Source: Hetaerina americana
Lineage: Eukaryota; Arthropoda; Insecta; Odonata; Calopterygidae
Assembly: GCA_022747635.1 (NCBI GenBank)
Contig: JAKTNV010000077.1
Span: 682,001 to 746,000 of the forward strand
Length of the DNA stretch: 64,000 bases
Direction: 5' to 3'
The notes below the pieces were generated by a model. It saw nothing but the letters and a program-made list of their open reading frames with translations, searched no databases and was not told where the DNA came from. Shown here piece after piece: positions 24,403 to 36,530 of the stretch. The translations under genes were made by a program, and so were the position numbers. Numbering within the stretch: the first letter of the stretch is position 1; every line of letters starts with the position of its first letter.

Positions 24403-27177
24403 ATCCGTACCCTTATCCGCATCAAAATTTTCATTTGCATCGGTATCCCCATCTGCATCCATATCCAATTTTTCATCTGTTTTAGCATTCATATTCATAT
24501 GCGTAACCTTATACGCAACGTTATTCGCATCCGTATCCGCATTCGCGTCTGTAAACTCTATAAACGTATCCGCACCCGTAACCGTATCCTTATCTGCATT
24601 CGTTTTAGCATGCGTATCCGCTGCCATAAGCGTACCGTCATTCGCATCCGTATCCGCATTCAAATATGTATCCGCATCCGTATTCGCGTCAGTAAATTCC
24701 ATGAACGTAACCGCATCCGTAACCGTCTCCTAATCGGCATTCGTTTCAGCATCCGTATCCGCTGCCATAAGCGTACCGTCATTCGCATCCGTATCCGCAT
24801 TCAAATATGTATCCGCATCCGTATGCACATTCAACTGTGTATCCGCATCCGTATTCGCATTCGTGACCTAACTTTCCGTGTCCTAAAAATCCGTTTCCAT
24901 ATACTTGTACGCCTCCGCGTCCACATCGCTATCAGAATCCGCATCTGTATCCGTATCCGCATCATGATCCACATTTGTACCCGGATCCGTATCAGTATCC
25001 GTATCAGCATCCGTATACACTTCCGTATCCGTATCCAAATCCGCATCCCTATCAGCATATACATCCATATCTTCGTCGATAATTGCAATGTTTACGAATC
25101 TGTATCCGCATAGGTATCCGTTTCCAAATCTGCATCCGTTTCCGCATTAGTTTCCGTATCCGTATCCGCATGCGTATCCGTAACCGCATTCAGATCCGTA
25201 TACGCTATGCATTCATATCGGTTCTGTTATAAGTATTCAACTCCGAGTCCAATTCAGTATCCGAATGCGTGTTTGAATCAGTGACCACATTGGTATCCGC
25301 CTCTGTATCCGTATCAACATTCGTATTGCTAAATTAATCCTCTAACTGCATCGTTATTTTCATCAGCATCAGCTTCTGCATCCGCATCCGTTGACGCATC
25401 AGTATCCATATAAAAGTCCGCATCCGTGTCCGTATATCCATTTGCATTCCTGTTCGCATTCTTTTTTCGTATTTGCAGCCAGATCCACATCCGTATCCAT
25501 AACTTTTTCCCCATCGGAGGTCGTTCAGCACCCTTTTCCATATCCGCATACGTTTGCACACTTGTATCCCCATCAGTATATGCATATGCATCTCTATATG
25601 TATCCGGATCCATATTTGTATCCATACCTTCATAGGTATCCAAACCCGTATCGGATTCCGCATCTTTAATCGTATCCGTTTATGAATATGTAACAAAATT
25701 TGCATTGATATCCGCATCCGTATCCGTATGCGCATCTGTATCCGTAACCGCATCCTTTTCATCATCCGTTTCCGTAGCCATATCCACATCTGTATGTGTA
25801 TCTGCACCCATATACGTAACCGCTTCTTAATCCGCATACGTATCTGCATTTGCATCCGTATTGGCAACAGCATGCGCAACCGTATCCGTATCCGCATCCG
25901 CATTCGCATAATTACCGCTTTAGAATTCACATTAATCTGCCATCAGCATCCTAATTCTTATCCGCATCCGTCTATGTAGCCGTTCCGCATATGTATACGA
26001 AACCGCTTCCGTATCTATATGCGTATACGTAAGCGCTTCTATATGCTTACCTTTATCTTGTTTCGCATCCTCATCCGCATCCACATTCATATCTGTATCC
26101 GCATCAGTTTTGCATCAGTATCTGTTTTCACATTCGTATCCTCATTCTTATCCAATTTCGCATATGTATCCGCATCGGGAAATCCATATCCGCATTCGCA
26201 TCCGTTTTATCATTACATTTGAATTCGTATCCCTATCCGCATCGGTATCCGCATTCTCATCCAAGTCTGTATCCTCATCCACATACGTAAACGCATCCGT
26301 ATCAGCCTCCTTATCTGCATTCTTTTAGGCATCAAAATTCGTTTCCGTGAGCGTACCGTCATTCCTATCCCAGCCGCATGCGCATTCACATGTCTATCCG
26401 CATCTTTATCCGCATCCGTATTCCCATTTGTGTCATAATCTGTGTCCGTTTCCGTATCCGTTTCGATATCCGTATGCGCCTCCAAATCCGCATCGTCATC
26501 CTCATTCGCATTTGTAATCGTATCCCCATCAGAGTCTGCATTTGTACTCATTTCCGTATAAGTACCCGTAACATCATCCGTATCCGCATCTGTATCCGCA
26601 TCATAATCCACATCCGCATCCGTGGCCGTATTCCGTAACCACAACAGCATTTGAATCCAGAACTGTGTCCGTCTTCATGTCCGTATCGTGTACCTATATC
26701 CGTCTTATCCGTATCTGTATTCGTATAGGTATCTACATCCGTTTACGCATCCGTATCCGCATTCACATCCGTATCCGCATCGTTTTCTGTTTCCGAAGCC
26801 ACATCCTCATCCGTATTCGTATTCACATTGCTATCCGCTTTCGTATCTGCATCCGTATCCATATCCACATGTACATCCACATTTGCATCTATATCTGTAT
26901 CTGTTTCCCCACCCGGATATATATCTACATCCGCATCCATATCGGAATCAGCCTTAACATCCTTATACACATCCGTATTCGCATTTTTATTCGACTTCTC
27001 ATCCATTTCCGCATCCACATTTGTATCCGCATTCTCGTCTATATCCGCATATTTTTCCGTTTCTACATTCATATCCCTATCCGCATCCGTATCCGCTAGA
27101 GCATCGAAATATGCATTTACATCAGTATTCGCTTCCGCATCCATTTCCCCATCCGTGTTCGCATCAACGTCGGTTTT
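24403..27177 (-). repeat. Hexamer satellite block 9, with right-arm-specific segment
   Basis: Three parts. 24,546 to about 24,950 mirrors the 141-bp tandem of the left arm. About 24,950-26,230 adds roughly 1.1 kb not present at the mirror position; it includes the CCCCATCGGAGGTCGTTCAG landmark at about 25,507-25,533, a landmark type also found at 2.9, 39.3 and 43.2 kb. 26,230-27,177 mirrors 16,594-17,540. No gene. Confidence 0.8.
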
Positions 27178-27484
27178 CATTTTTATATCGAAATTTGAAA
27201 TAAGACCTCGGAACTTTATGGTGTAATTTTTTTACGATTTATTGCGAATGGAATCCAAGGGGAAAGGGCACTTTTTATGGTGAAATAAGAAAAATTAAAA
27301 ATTCTATAAATGGAATTAATGCCTTTAGAACACCTCAAGCATTTTACCAAAAATAAGAATAACTTTTTTTTTACTTATTTTAGGTAAAATACACATTTGT
27401 AAGAGATGAAATATTTGCCATAATTATATTTTACGTAACTCTTTTGTCATGGAGCATTGATTCTGGGTTTTATATGGAAGGTAT
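27178..27484 (-). repeat. AT-rich island, long class (copy 8)
   Basis: Mirror of 16,259-16,593. Contains GACCTCGGAACTTTATGG, TTTTTTTACGATTTATTGCG, AAGGGGAAAGGGCAC, TTTTTATGGTGAAATAAG, CCTTTAGAACACCTCAAGC, AGAGATGAAATATTTGCC and GGAGCATTGATTCTGGG. Confidence 0.87.
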
Positions 27485-27604
27485 ATTGAAAAGGATGCGA
27501 ACCCGGAAACGGATACAGATGCCGATACGTACAATGATGCGGATGCAGAAAAGGATGTTGATACGGAAGCGGATACGGATGCCAATGCGGATACTGATTT
27601 ATAC
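27485..27604 (+). repeat. Polarity-switch module (copy 3)
   Basis: About 115 bp of GGATRC hexamers inside TCCGYA satellite. It starts TTGAAAAGGATGCGAACCCG and ends at ACTGATTTATAC, the complement of the GTATAAATCAG junction seen in the left arm. Confidence 0.85.
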
Positions 27605-28339
27605 AAGCATTCATATTCGTATGAGCATACGTATTGGTATCGGCAGCCGTATCCGTTTCCACATCCGTATCCGTATCAACACCTGCATCCGCACTTACTT
27701 CCATATCTGAATCGGTATCTCCATCGGTAAATGCCTCCGCATCCGTTTTCGTATACGATTGCGCATTCCTCTAAACTTACGCATCCGCATCCTTATGCAA
27801 ATCATTATATGTATCTGCATCTGCATCCATATCGATTTCCGTATCCAAATCGGCATCCGAATTCGTATTGGCATCCGTATCCGTATCTTTATTCGCATTT
27901 GGATCAGCCACCTCAATTCCTACCATACAATCCGTATCCATAATTTCCTCAATATCCGCATCTGAATCCGTATATGCATCAAAATCCGCATACGTATCCA
28001 ACCCCGTATTCATCGTTTCATTCATACCCTTCACCTCTTAAGCGCCCTGATCTAGTTTATCATCCATATCCGTTTCCGTATTCTTATATGAATTCGATTC
28101 CGTAAAGTAATCCGCATGATTAATCGTATCTGTATCCGTATACCCATCTGCATCCACATCCTTATTGGCATCAGCATCCGAATCCATATCCGAAATTCAG
28201 ATCAATTTCCGCATCTAATTCATCTATCTGTTAATTTATTCATTTAATATGTCTCCCATCCGTATGCGTAACCACATCCGTATCCTCATCTGTATCAATA
28301 TCCTTGTTCTCTTTCGCGTCCGCGTTCCGTATCAGTTAT
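27605..28339 (-). repeat. Hexamer satellite block 10
   Basis: Mirror of 15,401-16,140, TCCGYA polarity. The landmark GGATCAGCCACCTC lies at about 27,900, and TGTCTCCCATCCG (mirror of the CGGATGGCAGACAG mark) at about 28,250. No gene. Confidence 0.85.
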
Positions 28340-28540
28340 AGCATCCATTGTCCAAGGAGGGTAAATGGCATTTTCACGGAGAAACTTGAAAAGTTCAAAT
28401 TCTAAAAATGGATTATATGCTATTAAACACACCAATCATTTACTATGAAACAAAAGAATAACGTTTTTGCATAACTTTCTGCATTGTGTCTACCTTTACA
28501 ATGTTTACAACGTTTTCGCATTAATTGTTGATTTCGCATC
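28340..28540 (-). repeat. AT-rich island, short class (copy 9)
   Basis: Mirror of 15,229-15,400. Contains GTCCAAGGAGGGTAAATGGC, TTTTCACGGAGAAACTTG, AAAAATGGATTATATGC, CAATCATTTACTATG, AAACAAAAGAATAACG and CTTTACAATGTTTACAACG. Confidence 0.86.
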
Positions 28541-29051
28541 TCTTTATTTATCCGCATCTAAATCTGCTTTTATATCCGCCACTTTATCTTTTTCCGCAAC
28601 ATCATCCTTGTTCCGTATCCGCATCCGCATTCACATCTGTATTCGCATCCGTATTTAAATCCGTGTTCTAATCCGGGTCCGTTTCCATATCCTTATTTAC
28701 TCCTTTTTCCGCAGCGTTATCCGCATTTACGTATGTATCCGAATCCGCATCTGTGTCCTCAGTTGTTGCGTCATGAGTATCAGTATCCGTATGAGCACTC
28801 GTATCCGCATCCCTATCCGCATCAAAATCTACATCCGTATTCTCATATGTATTCGTACCTGCGTCGGATTTAGCGTCCTTATATGAATCCGTATCCACAT
28901 GCATTTCTGTATCTGTATTTAGATCCGTATCCACTGTGCATTCATATCTGTGTCTGCATCCGTGTGCGCATTCGTATTTCAATCCGTATCCAAATCCGTA
29001 TTTGCATCCAAGTCTCCATCCTTATCAGCTTCTGTATCCGTATCAGCATCA
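28541..29051 (-). repeat. Hexamer satellite block 11
   Basis: Mirror of 14,583-15,228. TCCGYA hexamers; the landmark GTATCCACTGTGCATTCATA lies at about 28,928. No gene. Confidence 0.85.
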
Positions 29052-29250
29052 ATATTCCATGGGAGGAATGGCACTTCTCAAGGTGAAATGAGAAAAATCG
29101 AATTTCTAAAAATGGATTTTATGCCTTGAAAACACCTCAATCATTTACTTTAAAACAAAAGAATGACGTCTTTTCATAATTTAAACACCTTTACAATGTT
29201 TACAATGCACACGTTTACAATTATTACGTTTCCACAAGAGTATCTGATTT
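29052..29250 (-). repeat. AT-rich island, short class (copy 10)
   Basis: Mirror of 14,402-14,582. Contains CCATGGGAGGAATGGC, CTCAAGGTGAAATGAG, AAAAATGGATTTTATGCC, AAAACACCTCAATCATTTAC, AAACAAAAGAATGACGTC, CTTTACAATGTTTACAATGC and AGTATCTGATTTCGCATCC. Confidence 0.87.
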
Positions 29251-32200
29251 CGCATCCGTAAGCTCATTCGCATAAAAATTCGTTTCGGTATCCGCATCGG
29301 TATCTTGTGCCGCAACCCCATCCTCATGCGTATCCGCATATTCATCCGCTTCCATATTCGCATTTTTGTCCGCATCCGTAATTGTTTCCACATAAGTATT
29401 TTATTTCGCATCCGTTTATTTCATCGCATGGATTGGCTTCTGTATCCGCCTCGGTATCCTCTTTTGCATCCATATCCGCATTAATATCCGTATCGGCATT
29501 CACATTCGTACCCGTATCCTAATCCGCATCGGTATCCCTATCCGTATACGCAACCACATACGTAACAGCATCCGTTTCTGTCTTCTTCTCCAAATCCCGC
29601 AACCGAATGTGAATCCATATTCGAATTAGAATCATAATCCAAAACCGTATGTGTAACAGCATTTAGATCGATTTCCAAATCCGAATTCAAATCTGTTTGG
29701 CATCTCTATCCGCATCCGTATCCGAATCCTTTTCCCATTCGTTACGAATCAGCATCCATATTCTTATCCGTATCGGCATCTGCATCCCTATTCGCATCAG
29801 CATCCGTTTCGCATCCGCATCTGTATCTTTATCCATATCCGTATCAATTTCTCCATACATATCCGCATCGGCATCCTTCTCTGCATTAGTATCCGCATCC
29901 ATATCAACCTAGGTATCCGTATCTCTATTCACATTCCTGTCCGCATCCTTATCTGTATTTGCATCCAAATCCACATCGGTATCCGTATTCGTTTCGTATA
30001 TGTTTTCCCATCAGAAGTCATTCCATATTCGTATCCATATCCGCATATGTATCCATATCCATATCTCAATCGGTATCTACATCCGCATCTGAGTATGTAT
30101 CCGTACCCGCATTCAAATCCACATCGGCATCTGTATATGTATCCGTCCCCGCAACAAATCCGCATCCGCATTAGTTTCTGTACCTCCATAGGGTTCTGCA
30201 TTTGCATACGAAACAGCCTCCTTTTCCTCATCTACATATTTTCCGCATCCTTATTCTTAGCCGAATCCATTGCCGTAACCGTGTCTGCATATGTATACAT
30301 TACCGCAGCTGTATCTGCATTCGTAAACGTAACCGCTTCTGTATCCGCATTAGTAACTTGTTCAGAATCCTCAACCACATCCACATTTGCATCCCTCCTC
30401 ATCTCTATACTTTTCCGCACCATAATTTGATTAACATCCGTATCCTCATCGGCATCCAAATTCGCATCTGCATCGGTATTCCCATCTCCGTTCATATCCG
30501 CATTTGCATCCGTTTCAGCATCTGCATACGTATCCTTATCCTAATCCGTATCTACATCGGTATCTTGTTCCACAACCCCATCCTAATGCGCATACGCATA
30601 CTCTTCCGCATTCACATTCGCATTTGTGTCGGCATCAGTATCCGTTTCCAAATCAGTATTTGATTTTGCATCCTTATATCGCATTCGTATCAAAATTGGC
30701 TTCGTTATCCGCATCGGTATCCTCTTTTGCATCCATATCCGCATATGTATCCGTATCGGCATTCACTTTCGTATCCTAATCGGCATTCACATCCGTATTT
30801 GTATCCTTATCTGTATCGGTATCTGTATCCGTATACGCATACGCCTCTGTATTCTATCCACATACGTAACCGCATCCGTATCCGTCTCCTTATCTGCATC
30901 CATTTTCCAATCCGTATCCGCCTTCAAATGCGTAACGGCATTTGCGACCGTATCCACATTGAAATCTGTATCCGCATCCGCATTGGCATCCATATCCGCT
31001 CCCGTGTCCTAATCCTTGTCCGTTTCCATATCCTTTACCTCCGTATCCGCATTGCTATCCGCATCCGTATTTGTATCCGTATCCACATCAGTAGCTGCAT
31101 TTATACCCCAATCCGTATCAGTATCCGTATAAGCACCCGTATACGCATCCGTATCCAAATTCACATTCGTATCCGCATATGTATTCGCATCTGCGTCGAT
31201 GTCCGCATCCGTATAAAAATCTGCATCCGCATCGTTATCCGTTTCCAAATATACACACGCCTCCGCATCGGTTTCCATATCCGCATGCGTATTCGTATGC
31301 GCATTCAGATCCGTATCCGCTATGCATTCACATCTGTGTCCGCATCCCTATTTTAATCCGTATGCGACTTTGTATTTACATCCGAGTCCCTATTTGTATC
31401 GGCTTCTGTATACGTATCAGTATCCGTATTCCTATCAAAACGCTAAACGTCATCCGTATCTTCTGCCGTATCAAAATCTGCTTCCGCACCCGTTCCGCAT
31501 CAGCATCCGTATTTAAAATTTCATCCGTATACAAATCCACATCCATATCCGTATCCAAATGGGAATCCATATCAGCTTCGGTATGCGTGTCCACATTAGT
31601 ATTCGCATATGTTTCTGTATTCCGATTGGTATCCGCAACCTCATCCGCAACCGTATTTGATATGACTTCCTCATCCGAAGCCGTATCAAAATCTGCATCC
31701 TTATTCGCATCGGAATCCGTATCCGAATTAGGGGCCGCATTAGTACTTGCACCCGCATCTAAACCCTTATTCGTCTTCGCATCCGAATCCACCACATCTT
31801 CCGCATTTCCATCTGGTTTCTCATCCGTTTCCTATTCCGCATTATAAATCGTATCTAAATTTAAGTCCGTATAAAAATCAGCATCCGTATCTTTTGCTTA
31901 ATTTTAATAAATTTCCACATCCGAATTAACATCTCTGGCATCCGTATCCGCATTCGTTTACGCATCCGTATCCGTGTCTTAATAAATGTCCGTTTTTTTT
32001 CCTCATCAGAATTCCCATCCGTATCCATATTGCTACCCGCATCCACATATGTATCCGTATCCGCATCAGTGTCCACATTTGTCGCGTCATCTATATCAGA
32101 ATTGTTATCAGCATCCGTATCCGCATCTTTATCCGTATCCAAACACAATTCCGTATCCACATGTTTCTGTATATGTGTCGATTTCCAGATTCGCGTACGA

Positions 32201-34452
32201 ATCTTAATTTGCATCAGTATTTGTTTCTAAATCTGTATTCGTATAGCTATCTGTTTCTGTATCCGAATCCGCTTGCGTATCCGTGTCCGCTTTCATAACC
32301 GTATCCGCTGCGCATTCACACCTGTGTCCGCATCCGCATCCGTAGCCATATTTAAATCGGTATCCGAATCCGCATTGGCATCTGTGTCGCCATCCGTATC
32401 CGCTTCTTATCCGTTTCAGCAATTGTATCCCTATACAAATGCGTATCCGCATCTGTATCTGCATATGCATCCGTATCCGTATCCACATCCGTATTTGAAT
32501 CCATATATGAATCCATATCCGCATTGATATCCGTATCTGCAACAGTATCCGTATTCGTATCTGTATTTGCATTTGTATCAACATCCGCATTCCAAACGGA
32601 ATTCGCTTCTAAATTGGCATTTATATTTCTATTCGTATCCGTGTCCTTTTCCGTGTCCGTTTCCAAATCCATATCTGAATTCGACTCTCTATCCGCATTG
32701 CTAGACGCATATATGTCTGACGTATATATGTATTCGTATCTGCATCAGGGACCCCAATTTTTACGTCATTCATATCAGCATCTGTATCCGCATTCGCATC
32801 CGTATCCAAATCCGCATCTTAATCCGCATATGTATCCGTATCTGCGTGTATACCTGCATCCGTATATGAACCTGTATCCTTATAAGAATCGGTTTCAGAG
32901 TTTGCATCCGTATCGGCAATGGTTTCCGTGTAAGAATCCGAATGCGTATCCGTACAGTATCCGCATCAGCATCCGCATCCGTATCCGAACCCGATTCGTA
33001 TTCGCATCCGGATCCGCCACCTCTTCCACATTCATATCTGTTTCCGAATCCGTATTCGTTCCGCTTCCGGATCTACATCCGCTTACGTATCGTAATCCAT
33101 ATCCGTATATAAATTCGCATTTGTATCCTAATCTGCATGATAAATACCATCTGTATTCGCATCTGTATTCCGGATTTATATCCGCTTCCGTATCGAAATT
33201 TGTATCCGTTTATAATGTCACACCAGTATCCTAATCCGCATGATAAATCCCATCTGTATCCGCATCCGTATCTGAATCCGCATTCTGATCAATTTACTCG
33301 TCCAAATTAAAATCTGTCTGGCATCCGAATCCGCATCCATATCCGTGTCCTAATTTCTGAGCATTGCCGTATGAATATCCGAATTCCCCCCCAAGTTCGC
33401 ATCCGCATATGTATCCGTTACCGAATTCGTTTCCGTATACCAAACCGTATCCGTATCCGCATATGTATCCGTATCTGCGTAGGCATCCGCATCCGAATAC
33501 GAATCTGCATATGCATCGGTATCCGTTTCCTAATCTGCATCCGCATCCACTTGGGATTCCGTATCCGAGTCCGCATGCGTATCCGTATCCGCATTCAGAT
33601 CCGATACGCTAAGTATTCATATCTGCATAATGCGCATAATAAATCGCATCTGTATACACATCCGTTTTCAAATTCGCATCCGTATCTGCATCCACATCCT
33701 TATTGGCATCAGGTTCCCTATCCGTATCCGCATTCATATCCATTTTCACATCTGAATTCATATGTCTCTGCAAGACGTATCCTCATCTGTATCCGCATAC
33801 GTATCCTCATCCGTATCCGCATAGGTATCCTCATAAGAATCCGCATCCGTGTTGGCTTCCAGGTCCACTTCCGTAATTTTAACAGCATCCATATTACTAT
33901 CCACAACGTATCTGAATACGTATTCGTACCCGCATCAGCATCCGTATCCGCAATGGCATCCATTTTCGTATCCACTTCCGTGCCCACATCGGTATCCGTA
34001 TCTATTTCCTCATCCATATCCGCATCAGTATCCACATCCGTATAAGCATCGGAATCGGCATTAGCGTCCATATCCGCATCGTTTTCCGTTTCCAAGACAC
34101 ATCCTGATTCATATCCGTAACCGCATTGATATCCGCTTTCGTATCCGCATCCGTATCCATATCCTCATCTGCATCCACAAGTGCAACTGTATCCATATCT
34201 GAATCCGCCCTAGCATCCCCATTTATATCCGCATACTTAACCATATCCGCATCCTAATACGTATCCCCATTGCCGTCTATATTATCTAATTTTTCCTTTT
34301 CCGCATCCTCAACCCTATTCGCATCCGTATCCACTTTCGCATCTGAATCTACAATTACATCAGTATCTTCTTCCGCTATCATTTCCGCATCCGTTTCCGC
34401 ATGCACGCCGGTATCCGCATCCGTATCTGCATCCGTATCCACATTCGTATTA
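29251..34452 (-). repeat. Hexamer satellite block 12
   Basis: Mirror of 7,742-14,401, but about 1.4 kb shorter because it has single copies of the 1,307-bp and 131-bp segments. Landmarks are CCCATCAGAAGTCATTCC (about 30,008), AATCTGTTTGGCATC (about 29,690) and AATCTGTCTGGCATCC (about 33,310). No gene. Confidence 0.87.
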
Positions 34453-34765
34453 GCACCTTCGAAACCTTTTGGTGCTATTTTTTACGATTTATTACGATTG
34501 GAAGCAGAGGGGGCTGGCACTTTTCATGGTGAAATGATAAAAATTAAAAATTCTAAAAATGGAAGTAATTAATGCCTTTAGAATATCTCAAGCATTCACT
34601 CACTTACTTTACCTTACATTTAAATAGAAAGACCTTTTTTGCATATCTTTGGTATATTGTACACATTTAATAGAGATGAAATTTTTGACGTAATTATTTT
34701 CTTCGTTATTTTTGGTCATGTAGCATAAATTCTGGGTTTCTTGTTTTAAATGATAATATATGTTG
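34453..34765 (-). repeat. AT-rich island, long class (copy 11)
   Basis: Mirror of 7,429-7,741. Contains CTTCGAAACCTTTTGGTGC, TTACGATTTATTACGATTGG, CACTTTTCATGGTGAAATG, AATGCCTTTAGAATATCTC, TAGAGATGAAATTTTTGACG, TTGGTCATGTAGCATAAATT and CTGGGTTTCTTG. Confidence 0.88.
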
Positions 34766-34882
34766 TAAAGGATACGAACCCGGAAATGGATACCGATGCG
34801 CAAACATACAATGATGAGGATGCCGATAAGGATGTTGATATGGAAGCGGATACGGATATTAATGCAGTAATGCTGATTTATA
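34766..34882 (+). repeat. Polarity-switch module (copy 4)
   Basis: GGATRC hexamers within TCCGYA satellite. It starts at GTAAAGGATACGAACCCGG, includes ACATACAATGATGAGGATGC, and ends at GCTGATTTATACCCGC. Mirror of 7,311-7,428. Confidence 0.85.
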
Positions 34883-36286
34883 CCCGCATTCGTATCCGTA
34901 ACAGCATACGTATTGTTATCGTTATCGGCATCCGTATCCGTTTCCACATTCGTATCCGTATCAACATTCGCATCAGCAGCTGCATCTGCATCAACATCCG
35001 TATCTGCATTCGTATCCACTTCGGTTTATGCATCCGCATCCGTTTCCGTTTACGTGTCCGCATACCTATCTATTTTCGCAACCGCATCCACATTCGTATG
35101 CGAATCTGTATGCATCCGCATCTGCAAATATATCCGTCTCCGTATCCGAATTGGCATCCGATTTCATATCCGCATCCTTATCTGTATCGGTATCGGAATT
35201 CGTATCGTAACCCATGTCCGTATCCGCATTTGCATCCGTATTCACCTCCGTATACGTAAACGTTTCCCTAACCATATCAGCATTTCACCGATACACACAT
35301 CCGCATATCCGCATGCGAATTTCCATCCGTATCCGTATGCAAATCTATATCCATATCCGTATCTGCATTCACATCCGTAATAAAAACCGAATTTTCATAT
35401 CTATAATCATCCGTATCTCCCTCCTTGTCCGAATCCGTATTGGCCTCCGTGTCCGAATCCGTATCTGGGTTCATTCCGTATCTGCATCGGCATATACATC
35501 CGCATCCCTATCCACATCCGTGTACGAAACCGCATCCGAATCTGCTTTCGCATCAATATCTTATCCGCTTCCGCATCCGTTTCCACATCCGTATCCCCAT
35601 CCGTATACGAAACCGCAGTTGTATCTACATCCGTATCCTTTTTCGGACATTCCTGCTTATCTACTTTCAGAGACATTTCCAAATAAAAATTCATATCCGT
35701 ACCTGTTTCCGTATCGGCATCCGTATCCGCATCCGTGTGCGCATCTTTATCCACATCTTTATCCATATTTGCTTCAGTTTATCCATCCAAAACAGTACTC
35801 GCATCCATATCAGCATCTAAATAGCATCTGCATCTGCCTCTGTATCCGTATCCGCATCCACATCGGTATCTGTATCAACATCCGTATCCAAAACCATATC
35901 CAAATCGGTATCCGTGTCTGGATCAGTTTGTGCATTCGTATCCGCTTTATAACCGTATCAACATTTGCATCCGCATATACTAACGAATCCATTTTCGCGT
36001 CGACATCCACATTCGTATGCGTATCAGCATATGTATCCACATGCGCATCCTTATTCGTATCCTCATCCGTAACCGAATCCGTATCCGTACCTGCATCGGT
36101 ATCCGCATCGGTTTCCGTATTCTTACGAGATTTCGTGTCCGCAACATCAGCCGAATCTTTATCCGCATCCGTATTAGTTTCCGCATCCGGATATGTATCC
36201 GCATCCGCATCTATTTCCGTATCCGCATTAGCATCAGTATACGCATGCGCATTCGGGTTTGTATCCGCATCCGTATCCACATACGA
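34883..36286 (-). repeat. Hexamer satellite block 13
   Basis: Mirror of 5,905-7,310. Carries CATTTCACCGATACACACAT at 35,281 and the non-hexameric ATTCCTGCTTATCTACTTTC at about 35,649. The longest translatable frame of the window (394 codons from 35,214) lies here. It is a mixture of Ser/Val, Ile/Arg and Tyr/Pro/His dipeptides running into the next island, and it is not credible as a gene. Confidence 0.86.
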
Positions 36287-36530
36287 ATCAACACCCTCGA
36301 AACCTTTTTGTGGGAGCTTTTACAATCTTTATTCAAATTTCAATCAAAGGGGGGTTATGGCACTTTTTACGTTGAAACGGGAAAAAAATTTATTCTAAAA
36401 ATTGATTATTTGCTTTTAGGACACCTCAATTATATACTCTTAAGCATAAGAATGACGTTTTTGCATATTTTTCGGGTAAATGTACACTTTTAAAATGTTT
36501 AAAACGGTTCCAAATAAGTACCTAATTTCG
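36287..36530 (-). repeat. AT-rich island, short class (copy 12)
   Basis: Mirror of 5,670-5,904. Contains CCTCGAAACCTTTTTGTGGG, AAAGGGGGGTTATGGCAC, TTTTTACGTTGAAACGGG, GGACACCTCAATTATATAC, AAGAATGACGTTTTTGCATA and TTTTAAAATGTTTAAAACGG. Confidence 0.86.

Noticed and set aside
35214..36398. 394-codon + frame, the longest in the window, and a 342-codon antisense frame at 5,951-6,979
   Set aside because: They are mirror images of each other in the inverted repeat and consist of shifting dipeptide repeats (Ser-Val, Ile-Arg, Tyr-Pro, His-Pro). The hexamer is open in all frames, and the + frame runs into an AT-rich island. There is no domain and no consistent frame preference.
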